DNA of 64,000 nucleotides from SH-MAG3 sp036374995 (lineage in GTDB: Bacteria; Gemmatimonadota; Gemmatimonadetes; Longimicrobiales; RSA9), in the NCBI GenBank assembly GCA_036374995.1, contig DASUSS010000085.1, positions 28,849 through 92,848 of the forward strand. Direction: 5' to 3'. Made by a program: the position numbers and the translations under genes. Numbering within the stretch: position 1 is the stretch's first letter; each line of letters opens with the position of its first letter. The notes beneath the pieces are model-generated. The model did not search any database. It was given only the letters and a program-made list of their open reading frames with translations, and was not told the DNA's origin. Shown piece after piece: positions 35,406 through 44,210 of this stretch.

Positions 35406-36175
35406 GCCGGCGCGGCGGCGATCAGCAGCACCGTGATGTTGTCGAGTCCGCCGCGGAGGTTGGCCGCATCGACGAGATCGCGTGCGCGCTGCTCGAGCGA
35501 GAGCGGACGGTCGAGGATCGCGCGCAGGTCCGCGTCATCGATCATCGTCGTGAGGCCATCGGAGCACAGCACGAACTCGTCACCGGGATCGACATCGATG
35601 ACGATCGTGTCCGCGGGCCCGACCGCGGCGGTGCCGAGCACCCTGCTGAGCACGCTCGCGAGCGGGTGGTGACGCGCCTGCAGCGGCGTTAACATACCGG
35701 CATCGACCTGCTGCTGTACCCAGGTGTGATCCCGCGTGAGCTGGGTCAGCGAGCCGCGACGCAGGCGATAGGCGCGGGAGTCGCCGATGTGGGCGATGAC
35801 ACACTGCGGCGCAGCTGCGAGCGGCGCGAGCGCCGTCAGCGTGGTGCCCATCCCGCCACACTCGCGGTGCACGGCCGCATGATCCAGAATCGCGCGGTTC
35901 GCCGCATCGAACGCGTTGAGCAGGCGTCGCGTCAGCGCCGGCGCGCGGATGCGCGGCGAGGGCGGCCGCTGGAACGCTGCGGCGAGGACTTCGGCCGCAA
36001 TGCGGCTCGCGACGTTGCCGGCGGCGTGGCCACCCATGCCGTCCGCCACCGCGTAGATGCGCGCGCCCGGGCGCAGCACGTACGCGTCCTCGTTCCGCGG
36101 GCGGTGCCGGCCCGGATCCGTAAGGCCGACGGCCGTCCAGCTCATGAGTGTTGCCGCACGCACGGGCACGACCAT
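35402..36175 (-). CDS. PP2C-family serine/threonine protein phosphatase
   Basis: About 257 residues. Metal-binding motifs of PPM/PP2C: GRHRPRNEDAY near the N-terminus, AVADGMGGHAAG, HIGDSRAYRL, VLCSDGLTTMI and the final NITVLLI. It dephosphorylates Ser/Thr-phosphorylated proteins, usually opposing a Hanks-type kinase; no kinase gene is visible in the window. The start is ATG at 36173-36175, preceded by AGGAAG at a good distance; a shorter product from 36145 (MSWTAVGL) is possible because the family core begins there. It is the first gene of an operon with an ABC ATPase and permease, which suggests the exporter may be tied to phosphorylation signalling. Confidence 0.93.
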   Translation of the reverse strand: MVVPVRAATLMSWTAVGLTDPGRHRPRNEDAYVLRPGARIYAVADGMGGHAAGNVASRIAAEVLAAAFQRPPSPRIRAPALTRRLLNAFDAANRAILDHAAVHRECGGMGTTLTALAPLAAAPQCVIAHIGDSRAYRLRRGSLTQLTRDHTWVQQQVDAGMLTPLQARHHPLASVLSRVLGTAAVGPADTIVIDVDPGDEFVLCSDGLTTMIDDADLRAILDRPLSLEQRARDLVDAANLRGGLDNITVLLIAAAPA

Positions 36176-36196
36176 TGCCACTTCCTGGGAACCACC

Positions 36197-36775
36197 ATGA
36201 AATCCATCGTTCTGCTGCCGTTCACCTGCGTGATGGCCGCGTGCGGGCCGTCACGACCGCCCGACGACTCGCCGCAGGCGACGATCGCCGTCATGACCGA
36301 GCTCCGGCCGGGCACGCCCCTGGAGGAAATGCTGGAAATGCTCGACCAGCACCTCGTCAACGCCATGGCCGGTGAGATGGAGGGCGACGCTCTGGACGAG
36401 TTCAGCCGTGCCGAGGCCATCACCGATCGCCTGCTCGAGGCGCGCATGCCCTTCGAGTGGATCCCCTCCGAGCGTTACAGCCTCGAGTCGAGACTGCGAC
36501 AGATCCAGTCGAGTGCGGACCGCGTCATGGCACAGGTCCGCGTGCGCACGCCGCGGATGCAGATGCTCCAGGACCTGCGCCTGCTCCGCACCGACGTCGC
36601 CCGCCTGCGCCAGACCGTCGCCGCGGGCGGCACGCAGGCGCCCGCTCCGATCGATCGCCTGCTCGCCGGCGATACCGCCGTGATCCGGTCTCCGGCACCC
36701 GCCGCGGGCACGCCCGACAATCAGTCCCGTGGCGCGCGGCCGCTCGGTACACCCATCTCCCGGGACACCACCTGA
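36197..36775 (+). CDS. Small lipoprotein of unknown function
   Basis: 192 residues. Signal MKSIVLLPFTCVMAAC with lipobox VMAAC (Cys16). The mature protein is hydrophilic and largely helical: an acidic helix (TPLEEMLEMLDQHLVNAMAG), a basic helix (ESRLRQIQSSADRVMAQVR) and a second one (LQDLRLLRTDVARLRQTVAAGG), ending in a Pro/Thr-rich disordered tail from ~residue 150. I recognise no family. It is divergent from the PP2C gene with only 21 bases between starts, so their promoters must overlap the coding ends. Possibly an envelope spacer or adaptor. Confidence 0.7.
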   Translation: MKSIVLLPFTCVMAACGPSRPPDDSPQATIAVMTELRPGTPLEEMLEMLDQHLVNAMAGEMEGDALDEFSRAEAITDRLLEARMPFEWIPSERYSLESRLRQIQSSADRVMAQVRVRTPRMQMLQDLRLLRTDVARLRQTVAAGGTQAPAPIDRLLAGDTAVIRSPAPAAGTPDNQSRGARPLGTPISRDTT

Positions 36776-37227
36776 GCTGCGACGCGGAACCCGGAAAGGC
36801 TGCACGCTTCCCGGCTTCCGCGCCAGTATCTCAGCCGCCCGGCCGACCGCGCTCCTCGCGGGGATGGCCATGCGCCTGGTTGTCCGAGGTGCCGGACTCG
36901 TCGAAATCCCGGTTCGTGCCCTCCGTCTTCGACCGGTGTGCCTGCTTCGAGGCGTCCTTCCGTGGATCGGGCGGCGTCTTCACGCGGCCGCCCTCACGTT
37001 CACGTCGCGGATCGATCATCCTGGTCACTCCCGTCGGGGGCCCGGCCGGAACCGGCCGGAACCGCTCAGAACTGCGCGTTTGCGGTCGGTCGCGGGCGCA
37101 AGACGCATTCCGCGCAGCGCCGTGCCGGACGGGGACTTGACCGGAACCAACCGCTGCGTTACGGGGTTCTACCGCGCACCGCTTCGAAGGTCGGTCTCGC
37201 GCGGGAGTGCGGGGGCAGAATCCTTGC
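36776..37227 (+). other. Intergenic region upstream of the second sigma factor
   Basis: About 450 bases. It holds a possible 62-codon minus-strand gene (listed separately), the tandem element GGCCGGAACC twice at about 37040-37059, and TTGACC at 37137-37142 followed after 17 bases by TACGGG, a poor promoter candidate for the sigma gene. I see nothing else convincing. Confidence 0.35.
36831..37019 (-). CDS. Possible small hydrophilic protein, 62 residues
   Basis: Begins MIDPRREREGGRVKTPPDP and is very polar throughout, rich in Arg, Lys, Asp and Gly, with no hydrophobic core and an ending NQAHGHPREERGRPGG. GGGAG lies 8-12 bases before the ATG. Composition is that of an intrinsically disordered or nucleic-acid-binding small protein, but a random frame in GC-rich sequence can look similar. 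I do not recognise it. Confidence 0.4.
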   Translation of the reverse strand: MIDPRREREGGRVKTPPDPRKDASKQAHRSKTEGTNRDFDESGTSDNQAHGHPREERGRPGG

Positions 37228-38196
37228 ATGGATCAGTCGTCGTCGACGGACGCCGATGGGCCTGAGGGCAGCACAGGAAGGGCGATTGCACGTATGGAGA
37301 TCACGGAGGCCCGGAAGCGGCGGAAGCGCCGGAACGCGGGTCGATTGGAAGGCTTTGCGGGGACGGCCGAAGAGCGGTCCGCGCTCGATCAGTATCTGCG
37401 GGAGGTCAGTCAGCACGAGCTGCTGAACGCCCAGCAGGAGGTCGAGCTGGGTCGTCGCGCGCAGAAGGGCGATGAGGACGCGGTCCAGAAGCTGGTGCGC
37501 GCGAACCTCCGCTTCGTCATCAGCGTAGCGAAGAAGTATCAGAACCGCGGTGTCTCCCTCATCGACCTGATCCAGGAGGGCAACGTCGGTCTCGTCACGG
37601 CCGCGCGGAAGTTCGATCCGGAGCAGGGCGTGAAGTTCATCTCGTACGCCGTGTGGTGGATCCGCCAGGCGATTCTCGCTGCACTGGCGAATCAGGGTCG
37701 TGCCGTGCGTGTGCCGCTCAACCGCGCGAGCGATCTCGCGCGCATCTTCCGTGAGCGGGAGCGGCTGAAGCAGGAGCTGCGGCGGGATCCGACACTCGAG
37801 GAGGTCGCCGAGGCCGCTTCGCTGACGCCCGAGGTCGTGACCTCACTGTCGACGCTGAACGCGGCGGAGATCCGTCTGGATGCGCCGATCGGCGACAGCG
37901 ATGACAGCCAGCTCGTCGAGCGATTCATGTGGGACGAGGCGCACGAGCCGGAGGAGGCGGTCGAGGAGCGGCTGCTCGCGGAGCACATCGACCGTGCGCT
38001 CGAGACGCTCACGCCGCGGGATGCCAAGGTGGTCCGCCTCTACTTCGGCCTGGAAGGCGGTCGCGAGCACACGCTCGAGGAGATCGGCAACATGCTCGGC
38101 GTGACGCGCGAGCGGGTTCGTCAGCTGCGGGACCGCGCACTGCGCCGCCTGCGTGAGGGCGAGCTCGGCACCGCACTGGAGAGCTTCGCCGCATAA
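37228..38196 (+). CDS. RNA polymerase sigma factor, sigma-70 family group 2
   Basis: 322 residues from this ATG; a second in-frame ATG at 37294 follows AGGAAGG at slightly long spacing and would give 300. The first ~50 residues are Lys/Arg-rich (EARKRRKRRNAGR) and not region 1.1. Region 1.2 (SALDQYLREVSQHELLN), region 2 (NLRFVISVAKKYQNRGVSLIDLIQEGNVGL, KFISYAVWWIRQ), region 3 and region 4 (YFGLEGGREHTLEEIG, GVTRERVRQLRDRALRRL) are all present and more canonical than in the paralogue at 6139. It lies 8 bases upstream of rsgA, so the two are likely co-transcribed. Confidence 0.94.
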   Translation: MDQSSSTDADGPEGSTGRAIARMEITEARKRRKRRNAGRLEGFAGTAEERSALDQYLREVSQHELLNAQQEVELGRRAQKGDEDAVQKLVRANLRFVISVAKKYQNRGVSLIDLIQEGNVGLVTAARKFDPEQGVKFISYAVWWIRQAILAALANQGRAVRVPLNRASDLARIFRERERLKQELRRDPTLEEVAEAASLTPEVVTSLSTLNAAEIRLDAPIGDSDDSQLVERFMWDEAHEPEEAVEERLLAEHIDRALETLTPRDAKVVRLYFGLEGGREHTLEEIGNMLGVTRERVRQLRDRALRRLREGELGTALESFAA

Positions 38197-38204
38197 CGCG
38201 GCCC

Positions 38205-39122
38205 ATGGCCTCCGCCATCGTACTGTCGGCCAGTGGCGGCGTCTACGACGTCCTGCTGGAAGACGGAACCGTGGCGGAGGCCTCGCTGCGCGGGCGGCTC
38301 AAGCTCCAGCAGCGCACCGGTGACCGCGTGGTCGCCGGCGATCAGGTCCGGATAGAATCCCAGCCCGACAGCTCCCTCACCATCGAGGCCGTCGCGCCGC
38401 GCACCAGCGAGCTGGCGCGCCGGGCGCCGGGTCACGGCCGCAGGGCGAAGGTGATCGTGGCGAACGTCGACCGGGTCGTCATCGTGTTCGCGGCGCGCGA
38501 GCCGGAGCCGAAACGGCGGCTGCTCGACCGCTTCCTCGTGCTCGCCGAGGCGAGCCGGCTCGAGTCGCTGATCGTGCTGAACAAGGTGGATCAGGTCGAT
38601 GACGAAACCGCGTTGTCGTTCCTGCGACCCTACGAGGCCGCGGGCTACGCGACCCTGCGCACGAGCGTGACGGCGGGCATCGGCATCGACGCGTTCCGGC
38701 GGATCGTGTGCAGCTCGCGCAGTGTCGTGACCGGACCGTCCGGCGCCGGGAAGTCGAGTCTGCTGAACGCCGTGCAGCCCGGGCTCGGACTGCGCATCGG
38801 CGCCGTCAGCGAAGCGGCCCGCAAGGGACAGCACACGACCGTGAGCGCACGGGTCATCCCGCTCGAATGCGGCGGCTTCGTCGCCGATACTCCGGGCCTG
38901 CGCGAGCTCGGCCTCTGGGGCATCGAGTCCGCCGAGCTGGCCGACTACTTCCCGGAGTTCGCCGACCTGATCGGCTCCTGCCGGTTCGCCGGCTCGTGCA
39001 GCCACACGCACGAGCCCGGCTGCGCAATCCGCGGCGCGGTGGAAGCAGGCGAGATCGACCGCGGCCGCTACGAGAGCTACGTCACGCTGCTCGGCGAGGT
39101 CACGGCAGCGCCCCGGTACTGA
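38205..39122 (+). CDS. rsgA: Ribosome small-subunit-dependent GTPase A
   Basis: 305 residues. N-terminal OB fold (~1-75), then a circularly permuted GTPase: G4 NKVD at 126-129 comes before G1 GPSGAGKSS at ~176-184 and G3 DTPGLRE at ~227. A C-terminal zinc knuckle has Cys259, Cys265, His267 and Cys273 (C-X5-C-X-H-X5-C). It assists late maturation of the 30S subunit and is stimulated by it. The start follows the sigma stop by 8 bases. Confidence 0.97.
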   Translation: MASAIVLSASGGVYDVLLEDGTVAEASLRGRLKLQQRTGDRVVAGDQVRIESQPDSSLTIEAVAPRTSELARRAPGHGRRAKVIVANVDRVVIVFAAREPEPKRRLLDRFLVLAEASRLESLIVLNKVDQVDDETALSFLRPYEAAGYATLRTSVTAGIGIDAFRRIVCSSRSVVTGPSGAGKSSLLNAVQPGLGLRIGAVSEAARKGQHTTVSARVIPLECGGFVADTPGLRELGLWGIESAELADYFPEFADLIGSCRFAGSCSHTHEPGCAIRGAVEAGEIDRGRYESYVTLLGEVTAAPRY

Positions 39123-39135
39123 CAGCCCGCCGTCG

Positions 39136-41115
39136 CTACAATCCCACGCCTGCGCGGACGCCGACGTGGAACACCCGCCCCGGCGTCGGAAAGTTGAAGA
39201 CCTCCTCGTAGTCGGTATCGAGCAGGTTGCGCACGCCCGCGGTGAGGTCGATCCCCCGGAGCATCGCGTACGCGATGGCCGCGTCCAGCAGCGTATACTC
39301 CTCGAGCGTGGTCCGGACGCCGCTGAACCGGGCAGGATCCGTGAAGTCGAGGTCGGTGCGCTCGCCGACCCAGCGCGCGGCGAGGCGTGCGTCGAGTGCC
39401 GGAGTGAGGCGCAGCGCCGCGGTGATCGACGCCTGGTGTGCAGGCCGGCGCAGCATGGGCCGTCCGGCCTCGAACGCGGGGTCCTCGCCGAACCCGTCAT
39501 CGCTCACACGCGTGGACGTGTACGTGTAGGCGGCGGTCGCGTGCAGCCCGCCGACTTCGGCCGCGGCCGTGAGCTCGGCACCCCGGGCGCGCGCCGCCCC
39601 GACATTGTGGTAGTTCGGCGACTCCGGGTCCGGCGTCGTGAACGTGTACTGGATCAGGTTGCGGAGCCGCTGGTCGAACCACGTGGCGCCGAGCGTGAGC
39701 ACACCGCGCAGGACATACTCCGCGCCCGCCTCCCAGCTGCGCGCGCGCTCCGGCTCCAGGTCTGGGTTCCCGCGCGCAAAGCCGGTCGCGAAGTTCTCGA
39801 AGAACGTCGGCTCCTTGAACGCCGTTCCGACCGATGCATGGAGTCGTGCGTGCGGCAGCGGGTGCCAGCTCAGCGCAGCGCGGCCGGTGTGGAACGTTCC
39901 GAACGCGTCGTTGTCGTCGAGCCGGCCGCCGATCGTGATCGACAGTGCATTGAACGGCGTGCCGTGCACCTGCGCATACCATCCGGTGTTCGCGCGCTCT
40001 TCATCGGTCTCGTCGCTGAAGTCAAAGCCGCCGCCGGCGCTCGCGAACGCCGTCTGCGCCTCCTGCCATTCCCGCTCGGCACCGAGCGTGATCACGGTGC
40101 GGTGCGGCAGGCCGATGTTCGCGCGGGCGTCGATCGCGCGGCGCAGCTGATCGGCGGTGCTCCGGAACCGGCCGTCGGCGGCGGAGTCGGGGGGATCGTC
40201 CGTGCGCGATTCCGACCGGTGGAGCGTCGCGAGGACACGAAGCTCGACGGCGTTCGCGAGATCCAGTCCGGCGTCGACGCCGAGCGTGCGTGTGGCGCCA
40301 TCGGCGAACTGGTTCCGGTCGACGACGGTGCCGCCGCCGTCGGTCGGGTAGTGGTACTCGGTGTCCATCGCGCGGCCCGTCACGGACACATCCGCGCGCA
40401 GCCCCTCAAGCCGGACGCGTCCCGAGATGTTCGTGTTGTCATAGTCGCTGTTGAACGCGAACAGACCGGTCGATGTCGCGTGAGCGGCGGACAGGCCGTA
40501 GCGGAGTATGGCGTCACGACCGAACGGCAGGGCGGAACGGCCGGTGAGTGCCGCATCGAGTGCATGCGTGTCGAACGACTCGCCGGCCATCGTCCCGCGG
40601 CGGTCTCCGCGCGCCGTGGTGGCGCCGACATCGAGCCGGGGCGGGCCGCCCGCGCGCGTGAAGATCTGAACCACGCCCGACACCGCGTCGGAGCCGTAGA
40701 GCACGCTGGCCGGGCCGCGCACGATCTCGATGCGGTCGACGTCCTCCGTGCGAAGATGTGCCCAGTCGAACGCGCCGCCGGGGTCGTTCACCTGTACGCC
40801 ATCCACGAGGACCTGCACGTAGTCGGCCTCGCCGCCGCGAATGAAGAGCGAGGTCAGCGCGCCGGGCCCGGCGCTCTGCACGAACGCGAGGCCCGGCACG
40901 GCACGCAACGCATCGACGAGGAAGCGGTGCCCGCTCTCGCGCATCGCCGCGCCGGACACGACCGTCACGCTGCCGGGTGCAGCGCCGATCGGTGTCTCCA
41001 GCCGGGTCGCCGTCACCACGAGGTCGCGCAGCCGGACGGTGTCCGGCCGGTCCTGCGCCTGTACTGCGAGCGGCACGCCGGCCAGCATCGCTGCGATCCA
41101 GAGCCTCGACTTCAC
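39136..41115 (-). CDS. btuB: TonB-dependent outer-membrane receptor (BtuB-like)
   Basis: 659 residues. Signal peptide (KSRLWIAAMLAGVPLAVQAQ), TonB box LVVTATR near 31-37, plug domain (~45-150) containing VRGPASVLYGSDAVSGVVQI, and a 22-strand barrel ending in a hydrophobic Leu (VGVRAGVGL). It takes up a large substrate from outside using proton-motive force passed by TonB. The start is a GTG overlapping the ATPase stop (GTGA), with GGAGGAG just upstream. Being the fourth gene behind a cobalamin riboswitch with btuF, btuC and btuD homologues, cobalamin is the expected ligand; the barrel is longer than E. coli BtuB, so a related corrinoid is possible. Confidence 0.9.
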   Translation of the reverse strand: MKSRLWIAAMLAGVPLAVQAQDRPDTVRLRDLVVTATRLETPIGAAPGSVTVVSGAAMRESGHRFLVDALRAVPGLAFVQSAGPGALTSLFIRGGEADYVQVLVDGVQVNDPGGAFDWAHLRTEDVDRIEIVRGPASVLYGSDAVSGVVQIFTRAGGPPRLDVGATTARGDRRGTMAGESFDTHALDAALTGRSALPFGRDAILRYGLSAAHATSTGLFAFNSDYDNTNISGRVRLEGLRADVSVTGRAMDTEYHYPTDGGGTVVDRNQFADGATRTLGVDAGLDLANAVELRVLATLHRSESRTDDPPDSAADGRFRSTADQLRRAIDARANIGLPHRTVITLGAEREWQEAQTAFASAGGGFDFSDETDEERANTGWYAQVHGTPFNALSITIGGRLDDNDAFGTFHTGRAALSWHPLPHARLHASVGTAFKEPTFFENFATGFARGNPDLEPERARSWEAGAEYVLRGVLTLGATWFDQRLRNLIQYTFTTPDPESPNYHNVGAARARGAELTAAAEVGGLHATAAYTYTSTRVSDDGFGEDPAFEAGRPMLRRPAHQASITAALRLTPALDARLAARWVGERTDLDFTDPARFSGVRTTLEEYTLLDAAIAYAMLRGIDLTAGVRNLLDTDYEEVFNFPTPGRVFHVGVRAGVGL

Positions 41116-41939
41116 GTTCTCCTCCGTTCCCCCTGGTGTGCGCCGGACGCGCGCCGCGGTATGATCTGCGGCGCTCCATCCTCCGTTCGTATCATGACCG
41201 GCCAGTCGTACACTTCTTCCACCGTCGCCCGTGTGAGGACATCCGCCGGCGTGCCGGTGGCGGCGGTGCGGCCGCGATGCAGCAGCACGAGCCGGTCGGC
41301 GTAGCGCGCGGCCACATTGATGTTGTGCGTAACCACCACGACCGTGACGCCATCCGCCCGCAACTCTGCGAGCAGCTCGAACAGCGACATCTCGTGCGCG
41401 ATGTCGAGCGAAGCCGTCGGCTCGTCCAGCAGGAGTGCGCGCGGCTCCTGGGCGAGCGCGCGCGCGACGCGCACGCGCTGGCGCTCGCCGCCCGACAGCT
41501 CCAGCACGCTCCGCCGCGCCAGTTCGGAAATGCCGCAGCGCTGCATGGCACGGTCGATCGCCGCCGCATCCGCCGCTCCCTCGCGACGCCACGCGCCGAG
41601 ATGCGGATAACGACCCATCGCGACCATCTCACGGGTCGTCAGCGGGAATGCCAGCTCCTCGAGCTGGGCGACGACGCCCACGCGCCGCGCGACCGCCTCG
41701 CGCTTCCACTCACGCAGCGGTCGCGACCACAACGCGACGGCGCCCGAGTCCGGGCGCAGCGCCCCGACGAGCAGCCGCAGCAGCGTGGACTTGCCCGAAC
41801 CGTTCGGTCCGAGCAGCGCGACGATCTCGCTCTCGTGCACGTGCAGATCGACGCCGTCCACCGCGTTCCGATCGCCGTGGGCGTAGCGGAACGTGACGCC
41901 CTCCGCTGCGAACACGAGCTCGCGTGCGGACCGGCTCAT
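41112..41939 (-). CDS. btuD: ABC transporter ATP-binding protein for vitamin B12
   Basis: 275 residues. Walker A GPNGSGKS (44-51), signature LSGGERQRVRVA, Walker B LLLDEPTASLD, switch His in VVTHNINV. The FecE/BtuD/HmuV subgroup energises import through BtuC-type permeases. The C-terminal ~25 residues (PVMIRTEDGAPQIIPRR) extend past the catalytic core. It overlaps the permease stop and the receptor start by 4 bases each, so the whole operon is translationally coupled. Confidence 0.92.
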   Translation of the reverse strand: MSRSARELVFAAEGVTFRYAHGDRNAVDGVDLHVHESEIVALLGPNGSGKSTLLRLLVGALRPDSGAVALWSRPLREWKREAVARRVGVVAQLEELAFPLTTREMVAMGRYPHLGAWRREGAADAAAIDRAMQRCGISELARRSVLELSGGERQRVRVARALAQEPRALLLDEPTASLDIAHEMSLFELLAELRADGVTVVVVTHNINVAARYADRLVLLHRGRTAATGTPADVLTRATVEEVYDWPVMIRTEDGAPQIIPRRASGAHQGERRRT

Positions 41940-42979
41940 GGTGCGGGACTCCTGCGCAGCAGCAGCACGAAGATGGGGACGCCGACGAGCGCGGTGATGA
42001 CGCCGACCGGCAGCTCTGCGGGCGCGGCAATGCTGCGCGCGGCCGTGTCCGCGAGCAGCAGGAACGTGCCGCCGCCGAGCAGTGAGGCCGGGAGCAGCAG
42101 GCGGTGGTCACTGCCCCATGCCAGGCGCAGTGCATGAGGAACGATCAGCCCGATGAAGCCGATCACGCCGCAGGCGGCGACGGCAGCGGCGACGAGCAGG
42201 GACGCGATCAGATAGGCGAGGAGCTTGACGCGCTCCACGCGGGCGCCGAGGAACAGTGCGGTCTCCTCGCCGATCGCGAGCAGGTTGAGCGGGCGTGCGA
42301 GCGCGAGCAGCACGAGCACGGACGGCACGACATAGACGGTGAGCAGCGCGGTCGTGCGCCATGATGCGCCGGCGACGCTGCCCATCATCCAGAAGACGGC
42401 GGAGCGGAAGCTCTCCACGTCGGCCATCATGAGCAGCAGCAGGATCACGGCGTTGAAGAACGCGCCGACGACGACGCCGGCGAGCAGCAGGACGCGCGTA
42501 TCGAGGGCGCGGCCGACGCGAAGCGCGATGCGCAGCACGAGCAGCATGGCCCCGACCGCGCCCGCGAGTGCGGCGATCTGCACGAGTCCGGGAACGGCCG
42601 CGAGCCCGAACACGACGGCGGCGACGGCGCCGACGGCCGCGCCGCCGGCGACGCCGAGCACATACGGCTCGGCGAGCGGGTTGCGCAACACGGCCTGGAA
42701 GACGGCGCCGGCGAGAGCGAGTCCGCCGCCGGCGATGAACGCGAGCGCGATGCGGGGGAGTCGGAGCTCGAGCACGATCGTGCGCGTCGTCGCGTCGGCA
42801 TTGCCGGTGAACGCGCGCAGCACTTCGGCAGGCGGGAGCCCCGCGGCACCGATGGTCAGCGCGAAGAGTGCGGCGGCGACCGCGACGAGCAGGAGCAGCA
42901 GCAGGCGTCCAGCCGTGCGGTGCGTCGCATGTGCAGGTGCCGGTGCGGTAGCCCGTGGCGCGGCTGCCCGCGTGCTCAT
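41936..42979 (-). CDS. btuC: Vitamin B12 (corrinoid) ABC permease, FecCD family
   Basis: 347 residues, about 10 transmembrane helices. Family motifs: LELRLPRIALAFIAGGGLALAGAVFQAVLRNPLAEPYVLGV at ~75-110 (quoted in family consensus pieces LRLPR, AGAVFQ, RNPLAEP), and GVIGFIGLIVPHALRL near 270, the loop contacting the ATPase. The start ATG at 42977-42979 overlaps the btuF stop by 4 bases; the frame upstream is a shadow. It forms the inner-membrane channel with BtuD. Confidence 0.94.
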   Translation of the reverse strand: MSTRAAAPRATAPAPAHATHRTAGRLLLLLLVAVAAALFALTIGAAGLPPAEVLRAFTGNADATTRTIVLELRLPRIALAFIAGGGLALAGAVFQAVLRNPLAEPYVLGVAGGAAVGAVAAVVFGLAAVPGLVQIAALAGAVGAMLLVLRIALRVGRALDTRVLLLAGVVVGAFFNAVILLLLMMADVESFRSAVFWMMGSVAGASWRTTALLTVYVVPSVLVLLALARPLNLLAIGEETALFLGARVERVKLLAYLIASLLVAAAVAACGVIGFIGLIVPHALRLAWGSDHRLLLPASLLGGGTFLLLADTAARSIAAPAELPVGVITALVGVPIFVLLLRRSPAP

Positions 42980-43923
42980 TGCCGCGTGTCCGCGCCGTGG
43001 ATCCGCTCGGCGAGACCGCGGGCGGCGTTGCCGACCCCGGCGCCCGGGCGGTTGTACAGGTCGGGGTCCACGGCATACACGCGCCCGCGTCGGACCGCGG
43101 CGAGCTCGCGCCAGCCGGGCCGGCCGGCCAGGCCGGCGAGCGGCTCGTCCAGCGACTGGTCGCTCGGACGGATGATCACGTCCGGCTGCCGGCGCACGAT
43201 CTCCTCCAGGGAGACCTGCGGCCACAGCTGTCCGACATCGGCAAAGACGTTCTCGCCGCCCGCGATCGTGATCAGGTCGTCCACGAAGGTGCCCGGTCCC
43301 GCGATCATCGGCGGGTCCGCCGAGAGGAGGTAGAGCACGCGCGGAACCGGGCGGCCGGCGACGGACCGGCGCACGGCATGGAGCTGAGCGGCTATGGCGC
43401 GCTGGAGCGAGTCCGCACGCGCCGGCTCACCGAGCAGCACGCCCAGCCGCTCGATCATCGACCGGATCTCGTCGACCGACTCGACGCGGGACGCATACGT
43501 CGGGATGCCCGTCCCCTCGAGCTGGCGTACCACGTCGCGCGACTGCGCATCCGGCCAGACGATCACGAGGTCCGGCCGCTGAGCAGCCAGCCACTCGATG
43601 CTCGGATTGAGGGCGTTGCCGAGCGACGGGAGGTGCGCGAGGCGCGGGTCCGCATCCCATTGCGTCCGCGCGATCACGACATCGGGCCCGGCGAGGATCG
43701 TGACGATCTCCGTCTGCGCGGGGATCATCGAGATCACGCGGCGCGCCGGCCGCTCGAGCGCGACGGTGCGCCCGGCGTCATCCGTGACGGCGATCTCCGC
43801 CGCGTCCGTCGCACCGGCGCGCGGCTCGCCCGCGCACGCCGCGGCGATCAGCAGGACGAATGGGATCGTGCTCGTTGCCCGCCGTGCGGTCCCGCGCCGC
43901 ACCGGCGATTCGTGCTCGGCCAC
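42976..43923 (-). CDS. btuF: Periplasmic cobalamin-binding lipoprotein
   Basis: About 315 residues from a GTG. Signal with lipobox LIAAAC. The fold is a class III (BtuF/FhuD-type) binding protein: strand-helix RRVISMIPAQTEIVTIL, then PSIEWLAAQRPDLVIVW, a long bridging helix (DEIRSMIERLGVLLG) and the second lobe FVDDLITIAGGENVFADV. A longer frame to 44100 would translate the riboswitch as peptide, so it is rejected. The GTG lies two bases after the U tract of the riboswitch terminator and its AGAGG ribosome-binding site lies in the 3' arm of that hairpin, so structure could block both transcription and initiation. First gene of btuFCDB. Confidence 0.9.
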   Translation of the reverse strand: MAEHESPVRRGTARRATSTIPFVLLIAAACAGEPRAGATDAAEIAVTDDAGRTVALERPARRVISMIPAQTEIVTILAGPDVVIARTQWDADPRLAHLPSLGNALNPSIEWLAAQRPDLVIVWPDAQSRDVVRQLEGTGIPTYASRVESVDEIRSMIERLGVLLGEPARADSLQRAIAAQLHAVRRSVAGRPVPRVLYLLSADPPMIAGPGTFVDDLITIAGGENVFADVGQLWPQVSLEEIVRRQPDVIIRPSDQSLDEPLAGLAGRPGWRELAAVRRGRVYAVDPDLYNRPGAGVGNAARGLAERIHGADTRQ

Positions 43924-43924
43924 G

Positions 43925-43957
43925 AAAAAACCCGCCTCTTCCCGCAGGAAGGACGGG
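43925..43957 (-). terminator. Riboswitch-linked intrinsic terminator ahead of btuF
   Basis: On the minus strand CCCGTCCTTCC pairs with GGGAAGAGGCGGG (11 base pairs, one bulged A, short TGC loop) and is followed directly by TTTTTT. It lies between the cobalamin aptamer and btuF and is the natural expression platform: bound cobalamin would favour this hairpin and stop transcription. The in-hairpin Shine-Dalgarno adds possible translational control. Confidence 0.85.
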
Positions 43958-43984
43958 TGCGCACGCAGCCGGTGGATGCCGGCC

Positions 43985-44203
43985 TCGCGATCCCGGACCC
44001 CTCCCTGCGAAGGGTCGTTGCTCGGGCACGAACGGAGCCGGTCTCCTGGCTCGAGGCGGAGCCGTCCGCCTTCCCAGGCCGCGCAGCGGCCCAGTGGCAT
44101 TTCGGACGGTCCACACCGGTCGCATCGCTGCGACCGGGCCTCTTACAGTGGCGGGGCCGCGCCGGATTTACACCGGTCTTCCGTTTGGCCCCGTTCGTGG
44201 TTG
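43985..44203 (-). ncRNA. Cobalamin (B12) riboswitch aptamer
   Basis: On the minus strand the conserved blocks appear in order: GGAAGACCGGTGTAAATCCG, then GGCCCCGCCACTGTAAGAGG, then CCACTGGGCCGC, and the B12 box GAGCCAGGAGACCGGC, followed by a strong lower stem-loop (GACCCTTCGCAGGGAGGGGTC). This is the AdoCbl-riboswitch core. A terminator and U tract follow before btuF. It should repress uptake genes when cobalamin is plentiful. Exact ends are approximate. Confidence 0.95.
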
Positions 44204-44210
44204 TCTCTTC

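Noticed and set aside
37038..37060. GGCCGGAACC tandem copy as an operator
   Set aside because: Only two units, GC-rich and without symmetry; too little to support an operator call.
43924..44100. N-terminal extension of btuF to 44100
   Set aside because: This sequence is the cobalamin aptamer and terminator; translating it gives an Arg-rich peptide with no signal.
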